Shown in pieces: positions 7,273 through 15,090 of a DNA stretch of 34,935 nucleotides. The position numbers were made by a program, and so were the translations under genes. Position 1 is the stretch's first letter, and each line of letters opens with the position of its first letter. Source of the DNA: Nitrososphaerota archaeon (GTDB lineage: Archaea; Thermoproteota; Nitrososphaeria; Nitrososphaerales; Nitrosopumilaceae); assembly GCA_021325595.1 (NCBI GenBank), contig JAJPGX010000030.1, positions 79,824 through 114,758 of the forward strand, in the 5' to 3' direction. The notes below the pieces were generated by a model that was not told the origin of the DNA, ran no database searches, and saw only the letters and a list, made by a program, of their open reading frames with translations.

Positions 7273-8298
7273 TCAAGTCACTACTTTTTGTAGTACGTTT
7301 TTGTCTTTTGCAATTTTGACTTCTCGCGCAATTCTTCTACCCATACTCATAGGTTCATTATACATCAATGAGGAATAAGGTGAGCCACTCACATACAGAT
7401 TTGTCCCGGCTACTATCCTTGCAGAAAACTCAAAGCTGGTAAATTTTCCATTGCTGTCATATACCCCTTCAAGACAAAACGGTCCTGTCATACCCGGCGC
7501 AACAAGTCTTTTTGCGGCTTCAACAAATTTCTCACCCATGGAATAAACCTCGTCTAGTAGAGATTCTCTCAAGACAAGCGGGCTATTTCCTATCACATTA
7601 AATGATGGGATAAGATCGACTGCAATTTGTTGCGGAGCCGGAATTCTACCTAGTCCATCAATATCTGATTCATATCTCCTATCCACCCCAAAAAATTCTA
7701 AATCCTCATTTGCGCCAGAATAAAAATACTGTAAATATGCAGAAACCCCAAAAGCGTATTCTTGTATGTATAGATCATTATCACCATCAATGATTCCTTG
7801 TCTTATAAGCTCGTCTCTTTTTTTGTTGTAATCGCTTTCACTTGTAGCAAGAAAATATCCTTTTCCGCCTGCAGCGCCGTGCCTTTTTGCAATTACAAGT
7901 CCTTTGATTTCATTTGGATTTGGGATAGATTTTGGAACCGGCAAGTGCGATTCTAACATTAGCTTTTCTTTCATTTTTCTGTCAGATTCCCATCTTAGAA
8001 TCCATTTGTTTCCAAAGATTGGATTTTTGATTGATTCAATCTCATTAGAGCTCATTTGAGAAATAAGAGTGCCATGTGGAACAATTATAGAATCATTTTC
8101 TTGTAATATCTTTGCACATCGTTGATCTAATATCTCCCTGAAAGAATCTACTAGTATTATTTCATCAATAAATCTGAATCTTTTGTAAAGTCTTTCGCGC
8201 TTTTTCTCACACACTAGGACTGTCTTAAAACCTTCATCTTTTGCTCCTTTGAGCACTTGTAACGCACAGTGTGAACCTAATGTAGCAATTGAGGTCAT
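7273..8298 (-). CDS. purP: 5-formaminoimidazole-4-carboxamide ribonucleotide synthetase
   Basis: PurP is the ATP-grasp ligase of archaeal purine synthesis, making FAICAR from AICAR, formate and ATP in place of the folate-dependent PurH transformylase. The 341-residue length fits the family. Visible family features are an N-terminal GSHCALQVLKGAKDEGF, the block FGNKWILRWESDRKMKEKLM, an ATP-binding loop RHGAAGGKGYF, and the C-terminal EFSARIVAGTN. It lies between a convergent ZIP gene (10 bp away) and a small unknown gene 27 bp upstream on the same strand, with which it may be co-transcribed. Confidence 0.95.
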   Translation of the reverse strand: MTSIATLGSHCALQVLKGAKDEGFKTVLVCEKKRERLYKRFRFIDEIILVDSFREILDQRCAKILQENDSIIVPHGTLISQMSSNEIESIKNPIFGNKWILRWESDRKMKEKLMLESHLPVPKSIPNPNEIKGLVIAKRHGAAGGKGYFLATSESDYNKKRDELIRQGIIDGDNDLYIQEYAFGVSAYLQYFYSGANEDLEFFGVDRRYESDIDGLGRIPAPQQIAVDLIPSFNVIGNSPLVLRESLLDEVYSMGEKFVEAAKRLVAPGMTGPFCLEGVYDSNGKFTSFEFSARIVAGTNLYVSGSPYSSLMYNEPMSMGRRIAREVKIAKDKNVLQKVVT

Positions 8299-8325
8299 TT
8301 ACATCACTTTTCTATGGACAGGTAC

Positions 8326-8538
8326 TTATGAAAGTTCCATATGGTGGTTTGAAATAAAAGAAAAAACGTCATCAATAAGATCCATAGTGAGATGTTTTTT
8401 GTATTCTTGAGGCATATTCTTTAGAATAAAGTCAATTACTGATTGGTTCATCCTCTGATGCTCTTCTATCTTCTCAGAATAGAGTGATATGAGATGAGAT
8501 GTTATTATAGACGTTTTTTCTTTATCTGTTAGGGTCAT
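8326..8538 (-). CDS. Small helical protein of unknown function
   Basis: This encodes 70 residues, acidic and predicted mostly alpha-helical, with no membrane segment or Cys motif. It ends in a short His-containing tail (NHHMELS). I do not recognise a family. The ATG start is followed by plausible codon use, and it lies 27 bp upstream of purP on the same strand. That supports a real gene in a purP transcription unit. Confidence 0.6.
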   Translation of the reverse strand: MTLTDKEKTSIITSHLISLYSEKIEEHQRMNQSVIDFILKNMPQEYKKHLTMDLIDDVFSFISNHHMELS

Positions 8539-8694
8539 AACATCCCAATGATATTGTTTTTAATTTAGACCTTTATTTCCTATTCTTTTAGGATCATACG
8601 TGATTTTATTCTAATTAACAAATGACAAGATGTTTGTCTGTCAAAAATATATGTAACATAATTTAATGACACCTATTTATAAAATTCATAGTTA

Positions 8695-8710
8695 TTTCCA
8701 TTTTTGGAAA
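8695..8710. promoter_or_regulatory. Perfect inverted repeat upstream of the pilin-like gene cluster
   Basis: TTTCCA-TTTT-TGGAAA (6-bp arms, 4-nt loop) lies about 30 bp upstream of the putative TATA box at 8739-8747. It could be an operator for the pilin-like genes or just a chance hairpin. Confidence 0.3.
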
Positions 8711-8738
8711 CCTGTCACTTCACTGGAATACATGCTAC

Positions 8739-8747
8739 TATACAATA
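8739..8747 (+). promoter_or_regulatory. Candidate TATA box of the pilin-like gene cluster
   Basis: TATACAATA is centred 29 bp upstream of the ATG at 8772, right for a (nearly) leaderless archaeal transcript. Confidence 0.4.
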
Positions 8748-8771
8748 TATGCATCCTGGTACGATTTTTAG

Positions 8772-9227
8772 ATGAAGTCAAAGGGATTACCTGCTAGACG
8801 TGGATTAGCATCCATTGTCACAAATGCAATTCTTCTTGTATCAGTTGTCCTGATGGGAACAGGAGCTGTAGTATGGGAAAATGACAAACTCTCTGCAGGT
8901 AAACTCGAATTACTTAATGTTTATTCTACAAAAATTGACAAGATTAATGAAAACTTATCGATTGAAAAAATCTGGTTTGGTACTACACCGCAAAAATTTA
9001 TCAATATTACAATGACTAACCAGAGTCCACTAAGTATTGTTGTAAAACAAGTACAAATTTCAACTTCATCTGGTACAGTGACATTTCCTGTTAATAATCA
9101 AATCATCATGTCAGAAAAATCTGCTTCACTGAAACTTAATTATAATTACATTAGTAATATCTCAAATACGGTAGAAATTACTACGTCAAGAAATTCAACA
9201 TTTTCGACCGTAGTGTCAACCCCATGA
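8772..9227 (+). CDS. Archaeal type IV pilin-like protein (class III signal peptide)
   Basis: This encodes 151 residues. The N-terminus MKSKGLPARRG-LASIVTN is a class III signal peptide: a basic segment ending in RRG, then a hydrophobic helix ending GTGAVVW. A prepilin peptidase would cut after the glycine and leave the helix as the filament core. A beta-rich, Ser/Thr/Asn-rich domain follows. The first ~100 residues match the next gene's N-terminal part in layout (same helix motif, then SIEKIWFGTTPQKF versus TLEKFWYNTPSQKL), so the two are paralogues. It is probably a subunit of a surface filament. No pilus ATPase or prepilin peptidase gene is in the window. Confidence 0.8.
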   Translation: MKSKGLPARRGLASIVTNAILLVSVVLMGTGAVVWENDKLSAGKLELLNVYSTKIDKINENLSIEKIWFGTTPQKFINITMTNQSPLSIVVKQVQISTSSGTVTFPVNNQIIMSEKSASLKLNYNYISNISNTVEITTSRNSTFSTVVSTP

Positions 9228-9280
9228 AAATAATACAAATTAATTTTGTCTACGTAGTGTTATTTCTAGTTTGTAATACC

Positions 9281-10717
9281 ATGCGAAAAATAATCTTTAT
9301 TGGACGCAGAAGGGGCATAATTAATGTAGTAAGCGGTGCAATTTTGCTTTCGGGTGTAACACTAATTGGCACCGGTGCTGTTGTATGGACACAAACAACT
9401 GTTAATACTCGTGAACATGACACTGGGGTTCACTACACCTCAGTAATGAACAAAATTAAAGAATCATTGACATTGGAAAAATTTTGGTACAATACACCGT
9501 CTCAGAAACTTAATCTGGTATTGAAAAATACTGCTGATATAGGTCTTAATGTGACAGAAATAGAAATTCAGGGTTCAAATAATCAAATCATACCTATTGC
9601 TGGCGCTGCTATACTTCCTAATGCGTTTTACACTGCACAGATCAAATATGATTGGCTTGGGGATCCGATTGATATTTTTGTGAAAACAGCACGAGGTTCT
9701 ATCTTCAGAATGCACATAGTTTCACCTACGGATGGGATATTGATTCTCAATAAAGTTTCAGTGCTGGGAAATGGAAATTTTAGTTATGATGGTGATCTTG
9801 GGAAATTTAATGTAACTACTGCAGGATTCACACCAGGTGAGAGTCTTGACGCAAATGGTAATCTTGTCATAACTGGAATCATTCGTGATTTTAATGCAAC
9901 TGGTACACAGGGTGGACATCCAGATTTTGAAAAGCAATGTTGTCCTCCAAGCTATGGTGTTTATACAGGAATAGTTATGCCAACACTTGGCCCTGACAGA
10001 GAACCGGTATATAACAATTACACTACTTCTCCTTGGAATAGTGGTTTTACCAGATTCAATCAATGGTATCATGACACACCTGGCGTTAATGTAAAGCAGA
10101 ATCTGAATATTACATTAATCAGACAAGTTGGTGTAAATCCACCCACGTGGGCATATAACAATGGAAGCTATTTTCCTATCGATAATCAATTATTTTGCAA
10201 ATCTAATCCCACATGTAGTGGTAAAGATGGAAGTGGGAAATGGCATAATTTCCATTTCACATTTGAGGCCCATAGCTCTTTTACATATCAAGGAGGAGAA
10301 AAATTTGTTTTTAGTGGAGATGATGATGTCTGGGTTTTCATTAACAACCGATTAGCATTAGACCTTGGAGGTGTTCACTCAAACCAAACAGCTACTGTTG
10401 ATCTGGACGCGCAATCTTCACAACTGGGTATTACAAAAGGTGGCACTTACAATTTTGATTTCTTTTATGCAGAGCGTCACACAGTTTCATCAGAAATGAA
10501 AATGACCACATCTATAAAACTCAATAAAAATGGATCTGGAAGAACAAGTGCTTTCTTTGTGGATCCTGGAACGTATACTATCAACGAATTAGTTCCAGCT
10601 GGATGGTCACTAACTAATCGTCAATGTGACAATGGATACACTTTGCCAAACTCGACTGAAGTAACAGTAACAGTTCCTAAAGGAGTAACAATATGTACAT
10701 TTACCAATACGAAATAG
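9281..10717 (+). CDS. Pilin-like protein carrying a fibro-slime (PA14-like) adhesin domain
   Basis: This encodes 478 residues from the ATG at 9281; a frame extension to 9224 would put a second hydrophobic stretch before the signal and is unlikely. Residues 1-36 are a class III signal peptide (GRRRG-IINVVSG, helix ending GTGAVVW), and 37-145 are a pilin-like beta domain. Residues 151-183 (LILNKVSVLGNGNFSYDG) and 414-478 (VDPGTYTINELVPAGWSL ... ICTFTNT) look like the two halves of a prealbumin-like/SpaA-type domain. Between them, about 195-412, sits a fibro-slime domain, with VITGIIRDF, HPDFE, EPVY, FNQWYHD and FSGDDDVWVFINNRLALDLG, then FDFFYAERH. Fibro-slime domains occur in bacterial and Dictyostelium extracellular matrix proteins and are thought to bind carbohydrate. 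It is probably a filament-tip or surface adhesin. Confidence 0.85.
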   Translation: MRKIIFIGRRRGIINVVSGAILLSGVTLIGTGAVVWTQTTVNTREHDTGVHYTSVMNKIKESLTLEKFWYNTPSQKLNLVLKNTADIGLNVTEIEIQGSNNQIIPIAGAAILPNAFYTAQIKYDWLGDPIDIFVKTARGSIFRMHIVSPTDGILILNKVSVLGNGNFSYDGDLGKFNVTTAGFTPGESLDANGNLVITGIIRDFNATGTQGGHPDFEKQCCPPSYGVYTGIVMPTLGPDREPVYNNYTTSPWNSGFTRFNQWYHDTPGVNVKQNLNITLIRQVGVNPPTWAYNNGSYFPIDNQLFCKSNPTCSGKDGSGKWHNFHFTFEAHSSFTYQGGEKFVFSGDDDVWVFINNRLALDLGGVHSNQTATVDLDAQSSQLGITKGGTYNFDFFYAERHTVSSEMKMTTSIKLNKNGSGRTSAFFVDPGTYTINELVPAGWSLTNRQCDNGYTLPNSTEVTVTVPKGVTICTFTNTK

Positions 10718-10744
10718 AACTTTACATGAACGGATTGATATTAC

Positions 10745-11947
10745 ATGATCAAAATAAATAATCTGAAAAATAGAAAAGGAATCAGTACCGTTGTAGGCAG
10801 TGTATTTTTCATAATTGTTTTCACTACTGCTGCAGGTTATGTTGTCTATAGCATGAACCAACTTGATAAATTTGGTGAAACTATAATTTCAAAAAGTCAA
10901 GATCTTAGAAATACTCAACAAGAAGAATTCAAAATCACAAGTGTTACAAAAGACAACAATAAATTCAACATAACGATTCAAAATACGGGCCAAATTCCAA
11001 TTAATGTTACTAGGTTGTGGATACAAAATAGAACAGACCCAACATGGCCAATTTCTAAATACACAGTAAATCAAATGGTATCTCCAGGAGAAAGTCTAAG
11101 TAAGATAGGTCAAAATCTGCCAGTTACTGCGTTAGCGACTCAAGCATATGACCTTACTGTTGTAACAGAACGAGGAAACAATGATGAGGTTCTAGTTAAC
11201 TCTGCTAGCGTTAAACCAATCTATATGCAACTTTACGTGTTGCCAGATACCATACAACCCAAATATACAACAACACTTCTTTTTGCAGTAACAAACAACA
11301 TGTCAAGTAATACAGCTTTAACGAATCTTTCACCAAACCCACCCCAAATCACATCATATGGCGCTACTGCTGCATTAGTTTCCGGTCCAGAGCCCTTGCA
11401 ATACAAGTTTCTTGATTCGGGAGATACTGCTTATTTCAAGTGGGTGTATAATATAACAGGAACAACTGGTCAAAAAGTACAATTTCAAACATCACTTCAA
11501 AATGGTTACTTGGGAAACACTGTTTCAAAAAATGTTACTGTAAATGCAATTGTGACCTCTCAACCGACTCATTTCTTAGTAGGTCAATGGGATACTGAAC
11601 GTAGCTTTACGGATATAGGAACATCATTTGTCGATGTATATGCAACTCCTAACTCAAACGGTCACGCCATACAAATTGACACAAATAAATTCTCACAATA
11701 TCAATATCAAATAATTTGGACAAAGGTTGGATCAGGTACTCAGACATGTCAATTGGTAGATGCTGCTAATGGTGCTAACATAATTGCAACCACGGCAAGT
11801 CTTTCCAATGGAATAAACACAGGATCTGATACCGCAATCCCTGCAGGATTGCTAAATTCAATTAAGAATTACAAATGGCAGTGCAAGAGTACAGTTTCAA
11901 GCGATGACCCTACTTTTCTTGCTGCTAGAATATGGCTCAAACCTTAA
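10745..11947 (+). CDS. Large pilin-like surface protein (class III signal peptide)
   Basis: This encodes 400 residues. The N-terminus KNRKG-ISTVVGSVFFIIVFTT is a class III signal peptide with cleavage after RKG. The rest is beta-rich, with many Asn-x-Ser/Thr glycosylation sequons. A middle part (about 150-265) reads like Ig-type beta domains. The C-terminal ~130 residues (from FLVGQWDTERSF to ARIWLKP) form another domain with two cysteines (TCQLV, WQCKS). I do not recognise either domain. It lies 27 bp behind the fibro-slime gene and is the third pilin-like gene in a row. The signal helix differs from the other two (no GTGAVVW), so it is not a close paralogue. Confidence 0.75.
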   Translation: MIKINNLKNRKGISTVVGSVFFIIVFTTAAGYVVYSMNQLDKFGETIISKSQDLRNTQQEEFKITSVTKDNNKFNITIQNTGQIPINVTRLWIQNRTDPTWPISKYTVNQMVSPGESLSKIGQNLPVTALATQAYDLTVVTERGNNDEVLVNSASVKPIYMQLYVLPDTIQPKYTTTLLFAVTNNMSSNTALTNLSPNPPQITSYGATAALVSGPEPLQYKFLDSGDTAYFKWVYNITGTTGQKVQFQTSLQNGYLGNTVSKNVTVNAIVTSQPTHFLVGQWDTERSFTDIGTSFVDVYATPNSNGHAIQIDTNKFSQYQYQIIWTKVGSGTQTCQLVDAANGANIIATTASLSNGINTGSDTAIPAGLLNSIKNYKWQCKSTVSSDDPTFLAARIWLKP

Positions 11948-12041
11948 TAGAATTTAACAAGTTCGATTTTTCATGCTTACTATGATTAAATATCCGATCT
12001 TTTAGCAACATAAATAACACTAGAACATAACTGATGAAAAC

Positions 12042-13352
12042 ATGATAGGAACTGAACTTGGAGACTGGCGTAGGACACATTATTCTACTCAAATTAGTCC
12101 GGCTTTGGAAGGTAATGAAGTCATTGTAATGGGGTGGATCTCAAGCATAAGGGATCATGGTAGTTTGGTATTTGTCATGCTTACCGATAAAGAAGGTGAA
12201 ATCCAGATTACTGCAAAGGCAGGAGCATGCCCTGATGAAATACGTGAGTCATTAGTGAAACTAAAAGAACATTCTACTATTGCAGTAAAAGGAACCATAA
12301 AACCATCCAACAAGGCTCCACACGGTGCAGAAATAATTCCTATTGAATTAAGAATATTTTCTGCTGTCGAAAAAATTGCACCATTTTTACCACAAACAAA
12401 GGAAGTTGCAAATATTGATACCAGACTTGAGATTCGTGCAATTGACCTTCGAAGAAACATATTACAAAATGTATTCAAGATGCGTAACCTTGTTCTAAGA
12501 TCTTTGCGAGATTATTTGTATGAAAATGGATTCGTTGAGGTAAATACACCAAAAATGATTGCAACCGCAACAGAAGGTGGTGCTGCGCTGTTTCCAATAT
12601 TTTATTATAACAAAGAAGCCTTCCTGGCACAAAGTCCTCAGCTTTACAAAGAACAACTGACACTAAGTTTTGAGAAAGTGTTCGAGATTGCACCAATTTT
12701 CAGAGCAGAGCCTTCTAGAACTAATCGACATCTCTCAGAAGCAATTTCAATAGATTTGGAAGAAGCATTTTCTGATTATAATGATATAATGAAACACGTT
12801 GAAAATATAGTGTTCAATTCAATTAATGTTGTAAAACAATATGTAAGTTCAATTGAAAGTACAGATTATATTGTACCAGATACTCCTATTTCAATCCCGC
12901 AATATTCTTACACGGAACTTGTTGAAAAAATGCAAAGCGCTGGTGCAAAGATTGAATGGGGGGATGACTTGTATCCATCACAACTAAAAAAAATAAATCT
13001 CACTGGATTTTATTTTATAAAAGATTGGCCAATGGCACCTAAACCGTTTTATGTAAAAGCAAAAAAAGATAACCCAAAAATTTCAGAATCATTTGATCTT
13101 ATGTTTGGAGATCTTGAGCTTTCATCAGGAAGTACAAGGATTGAAAAAAGATCTGAACTTGAAGAGCGCATGAAAAACAAAGGCTTCAAGCTTGACGCAT
13201 TTGATTATCATTTGAAAGTCTTTGATTATGGAGTTCCTCCTCATGCTGGGTGTGGAATTGGTCTTGAAAGACTAATGATGGCGCTTACAGGAACAGAAAA
13301 CATAAGGGACGCAACATTTTATCCAAGAGACGTAGACAGATTAACCCCATAA
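12042..13352 (+). CDS. aspS: Aspartyl-tRNA synthetase, probably non-discriminating
   Basis: This is a class IIb synthetase of archaeal type, 436 residues. It has an N-terminal OB-fold anticodon-binding domain, then the catalytic domain with motif 2 (FRAEPSRTNRHLSE) and motif 3 (GCGIGLERLMMAL). At the OB-fold position where discriminating archaeal enzymes have Lys (K85 in Thermococcus kodakarensis) this protein has Pro (NKAPHGAEI). The W26-equivalent is Ser. Pro at that site is known from the relaxed enzyme of Methanothermobacter. With gatCAB immediately downstream, it probably charges both tRNA(Asp) and tRNA(Asn) with aspartate. The gap to gatC is 10 bp. TAAATA at 12011-12016 is a candidate TATA box. 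Confidence 0.95.
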   Translation: MIGTELGDWRRTHYSTQISPALEGNEVIVMGWISSIRDHGSLVFVMLTDKEGEIQITAKAGACPDEIRESLVKLKEHSTIAVKGTIKPSNKAPHGAEIIPIELRIFSAVEKIAPFLPQTKEVANIDTRLEIRAIDLRRNILQNVFKMRNLVLRSLRDYLYENGFVEVNTPKMIATATEGGAALFPIFYYNKEAFLAQSPQLYKEQLTLSFEKVFEIAPIFRAEPSRTNRHLSEAISIDLEEAFSDYNDIMKHVENIVFNSINVVKQYVSSIESTDYIVPDTPISIPQYSYTELVEKMQSAGAKIEWGDDLYPSQLKKINLTGFYFIKDWPMAPKPFYVKAKKDNPKISESFDLMFGDLELSSGSTRIEKRSELEERMKNKGFKLDAFDYHLKVFDYGVPPHAGCGIGLERLMMALTGTENIRDATFYPRDVDRLTP

Positions 13353-13362
13353 GTGCATTAGT

Positions 13363-13638
13363 ATGATAGATAGAAAAGAAATTGAGCATCTAAGTGATCT
13401 AATAAAAGTTGAACTAAAGGATCCCGAAAAATACATTAAACAAGTAGAACAAATTTTGAATTATTTTGATAGATTAGATGCGGTAGATTTTGACTCCGAA
13501 GAAACATTAAGAAAAGAAGTAAAAATTGATGGCCTAAGAGATGACAAATATGTGCCATTTCAAGACAACGGTAAACCGCTCATTGACAAACTGAAAAAGG
13601 ATCCGAATAACTACATCCGTGCACCAAAGATGGTATAA
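13363..13638 (+). CDS. gatC: Asp-tRNA(Asn)/Glu-tRNA(Gln) amidotransferase subunit C
   Basis: This encodes 91 residues. GatC stabilises GatA and the GatAB interface. It has the family N-terminus (IDRKEIEHLSDLIKVEL), the YIKQVEQILNYFDRLDAVDF core and the C-terminal LRDDKYVP ... NNYIRAPKMV. Its stop TAA is followed directly by the ATG of gatA, consistent with translational coupling. Confidence 0.93.
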   Translation: MIDRKEIEHLSDLIKVELKDPEKYIKQVEQILNYFDRLDAVDFDSEETLRKEVKIDGLRDDKYVPFQDNGKPLIDKLKKDPNNYIRAPKMV

Positions 13639-15090
13639 ATGAATCTAGGAATTTCTGCCACTGAATTTATTGCTCAAGTGAAAGCAGGTATGATTTCTGT
13701 AGAAGAGTTCCTTGCACAAACTTTTGAAAGAATAAAAAAAATCGAACCGCAAATTCATGCCTTTATAACATTGAATGAAAATGTTGCAATGGTACAAGCA
13801 AAAGATATCGATAAAAAAATCAAGGCCAAAGAAAAAGTTGGTGCTTTCTTTGGCATGCCAATATCTGTAAAAGACAATATCTGTGTAGAAGGCTTGCGTA
13901 CTACATGTGCTTCTAAAATGCTAGACAACTTTGTATCACCCTATGATGCTACAGTGATTACTAAACTGAAATCAGAAGATTCGATAATTGTAGGTAAAGT
14001 TAACTTGGATGAATTTGCGATGGGTTCAACCACTGAATTTAGTTATTTTGGCCCTACGAGAAATCCATGGAACACTGAATATGTTCCCGGGGGCTCTTCA
14101 GGTGGAAGTGGTGCATCAGTAAGTTCAATGGAATGTATTATTTCTCTTGGTTCTGATACTGGTGGATCTGTTAGAAGCCCTGCTAGTTTTTGCTCAGTGG
14201 TTGGATTAAAACCGACATATGGTCTAGTTAGCAGATATGGTTTGATCTCATATTCTAACAGCATAGAGCAAATTGGTCCTATTGCAAGACGTGTTGAAGA
14301 CATTGCACTTGTTTTGGATATTATCTCTGGCGAAGATCCAAGAGACAATACGACTGTATCAAACAAGACTGTTGGTTATGCTAAAGATTTGAACGCTGGT
14401 GTCTCTGGAAAGAAAATAGGAATAATAAAACAAATGACTGGAGAAGGCCTTGATAAAGAAGTCTCTTCTGCCACCAACAAAGCCATATCAAAACTACAAA
14501 GTTTAGGTGCTCAATGCATTGAAATTTCACTTGATGCCGTTGAACATTCAGTTGAGGCGTATTATACCATTGCATCCGCAGAAGCAAGCAGTAACCTTGC
14601 AAGATATGATAATATACGTTATGGTTTTGATTATAGTAATGAAGGTTTTGAATTCAAAGCATACATTTCAAAGGTTCGTAGTAACTTTGGACCAGAAGTA
14701 ACGCGAAGAATGCTACTTGGAGCATTTGTATTATCTGCAGGATACTATGGAAAATATTACTTGAAAGCACAAAAGGTAAGAACAATGATAAAATCTCAGA
14801 TTGATGATGCATTCAAGAAAGTGGATCTGCTATTGTGTCCTACGATGCCGATTTTACCATTTAAAATTGGAGAAAAGGTAGACGATCCATTAAAGCTATA
14901 CCTATCTGACATTAATACAATCACTGCAAACCTTTCTGGAATACCTGCAATCTCAGTACCATTTGAAATATCAAACTCTGGTCTCCCAATAGGAATCCAA
15001 TTGTTGGCCAATTCATTTGAAGAAAAGAAACTATTGCAAGGTGCCTATGCCTTACAAGAATCAACAAAACTGCAGGAGGTACCGATTTGA
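13639..15090 (+). CDS. gatA: Asp-tRNA(Asn)/Glu-tRNA(Gln) amidotransferase subunit A
   Basis: This is a 483-residue amidase-signature glutaminase that releases ammonia from glutamine and passes it to GatB. The Ser-cisSer-Lys triad is intact: Lys78 (PISVKDN), Ser153 in GGSSGGSGAS and Ser177 in GSDTGGSVRSPAS. The start ATG abuts the gatC stop, and the 3' end overlaps the gatB start by 4 bp. In archaea that use GatDE for Gln-tRNA(Gln), GatCAB serves Asn-tRNA(Asn). The adjacent AspRS supports that here. Confidence 0.97.
   Translation: MNLGISATEFIAQVKAGMISVEEFLAQTFERIKKIEPQIHAFITLNENVAMVQAKDIDKKIKAKEKVGAFFGMPISVKDNICVEGLRTTCASKMLDNFVSPYDATVITKLKSEDSIIVGKVNLDEFAMGSTTEFSYFGPTRNPWNTEYVPGGSSGGSGASVSSMECIISLGSDTGGSVRSPASFCSVVGLKPTYGLVSRYGLISYSNSIEQIGPIARRVEDIALVLDIISGEDPRDNTTVSNKTVGYAKDLNAGVSGKKIGIIKQMTGEGLDKEVSSATNKAISKLQSLGAQCIEISLDAVEHSVEAYYTIASAEASSNLARYDNIRYGFDYSNEGFEFKAYISKVRSNFGPEVTRRMLLGAFVLSAGYYGKYYLKAQKVRTMIKSQIDDAFKKVDLLLCPTMPILPFKIGEKVDDPLKLYLSDINTITANLSGIPAISVPFEISNSGLPIGIQLLANSFEEKKLLQGAYALQESTKLQEVPI
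15075..15080 (+). promoter_or_regulatory. Shine-Dalgarno sequence of gatB
   Basis: GGAGGT lies inside the end of gatA, 6 nt before the TTG at 15087. It supports the TTG start of gatB and shows that internal operon genes use SD-led initiation. Confidence 0.75.

Noticed and set aside
9224-9280. Extended start of the fibro-slime protein
   Set aside because: It adds a second hydrophobic stretch (INFVYVVLFLVC) in front of a complete class III signal peptide starting at ATG 9281.
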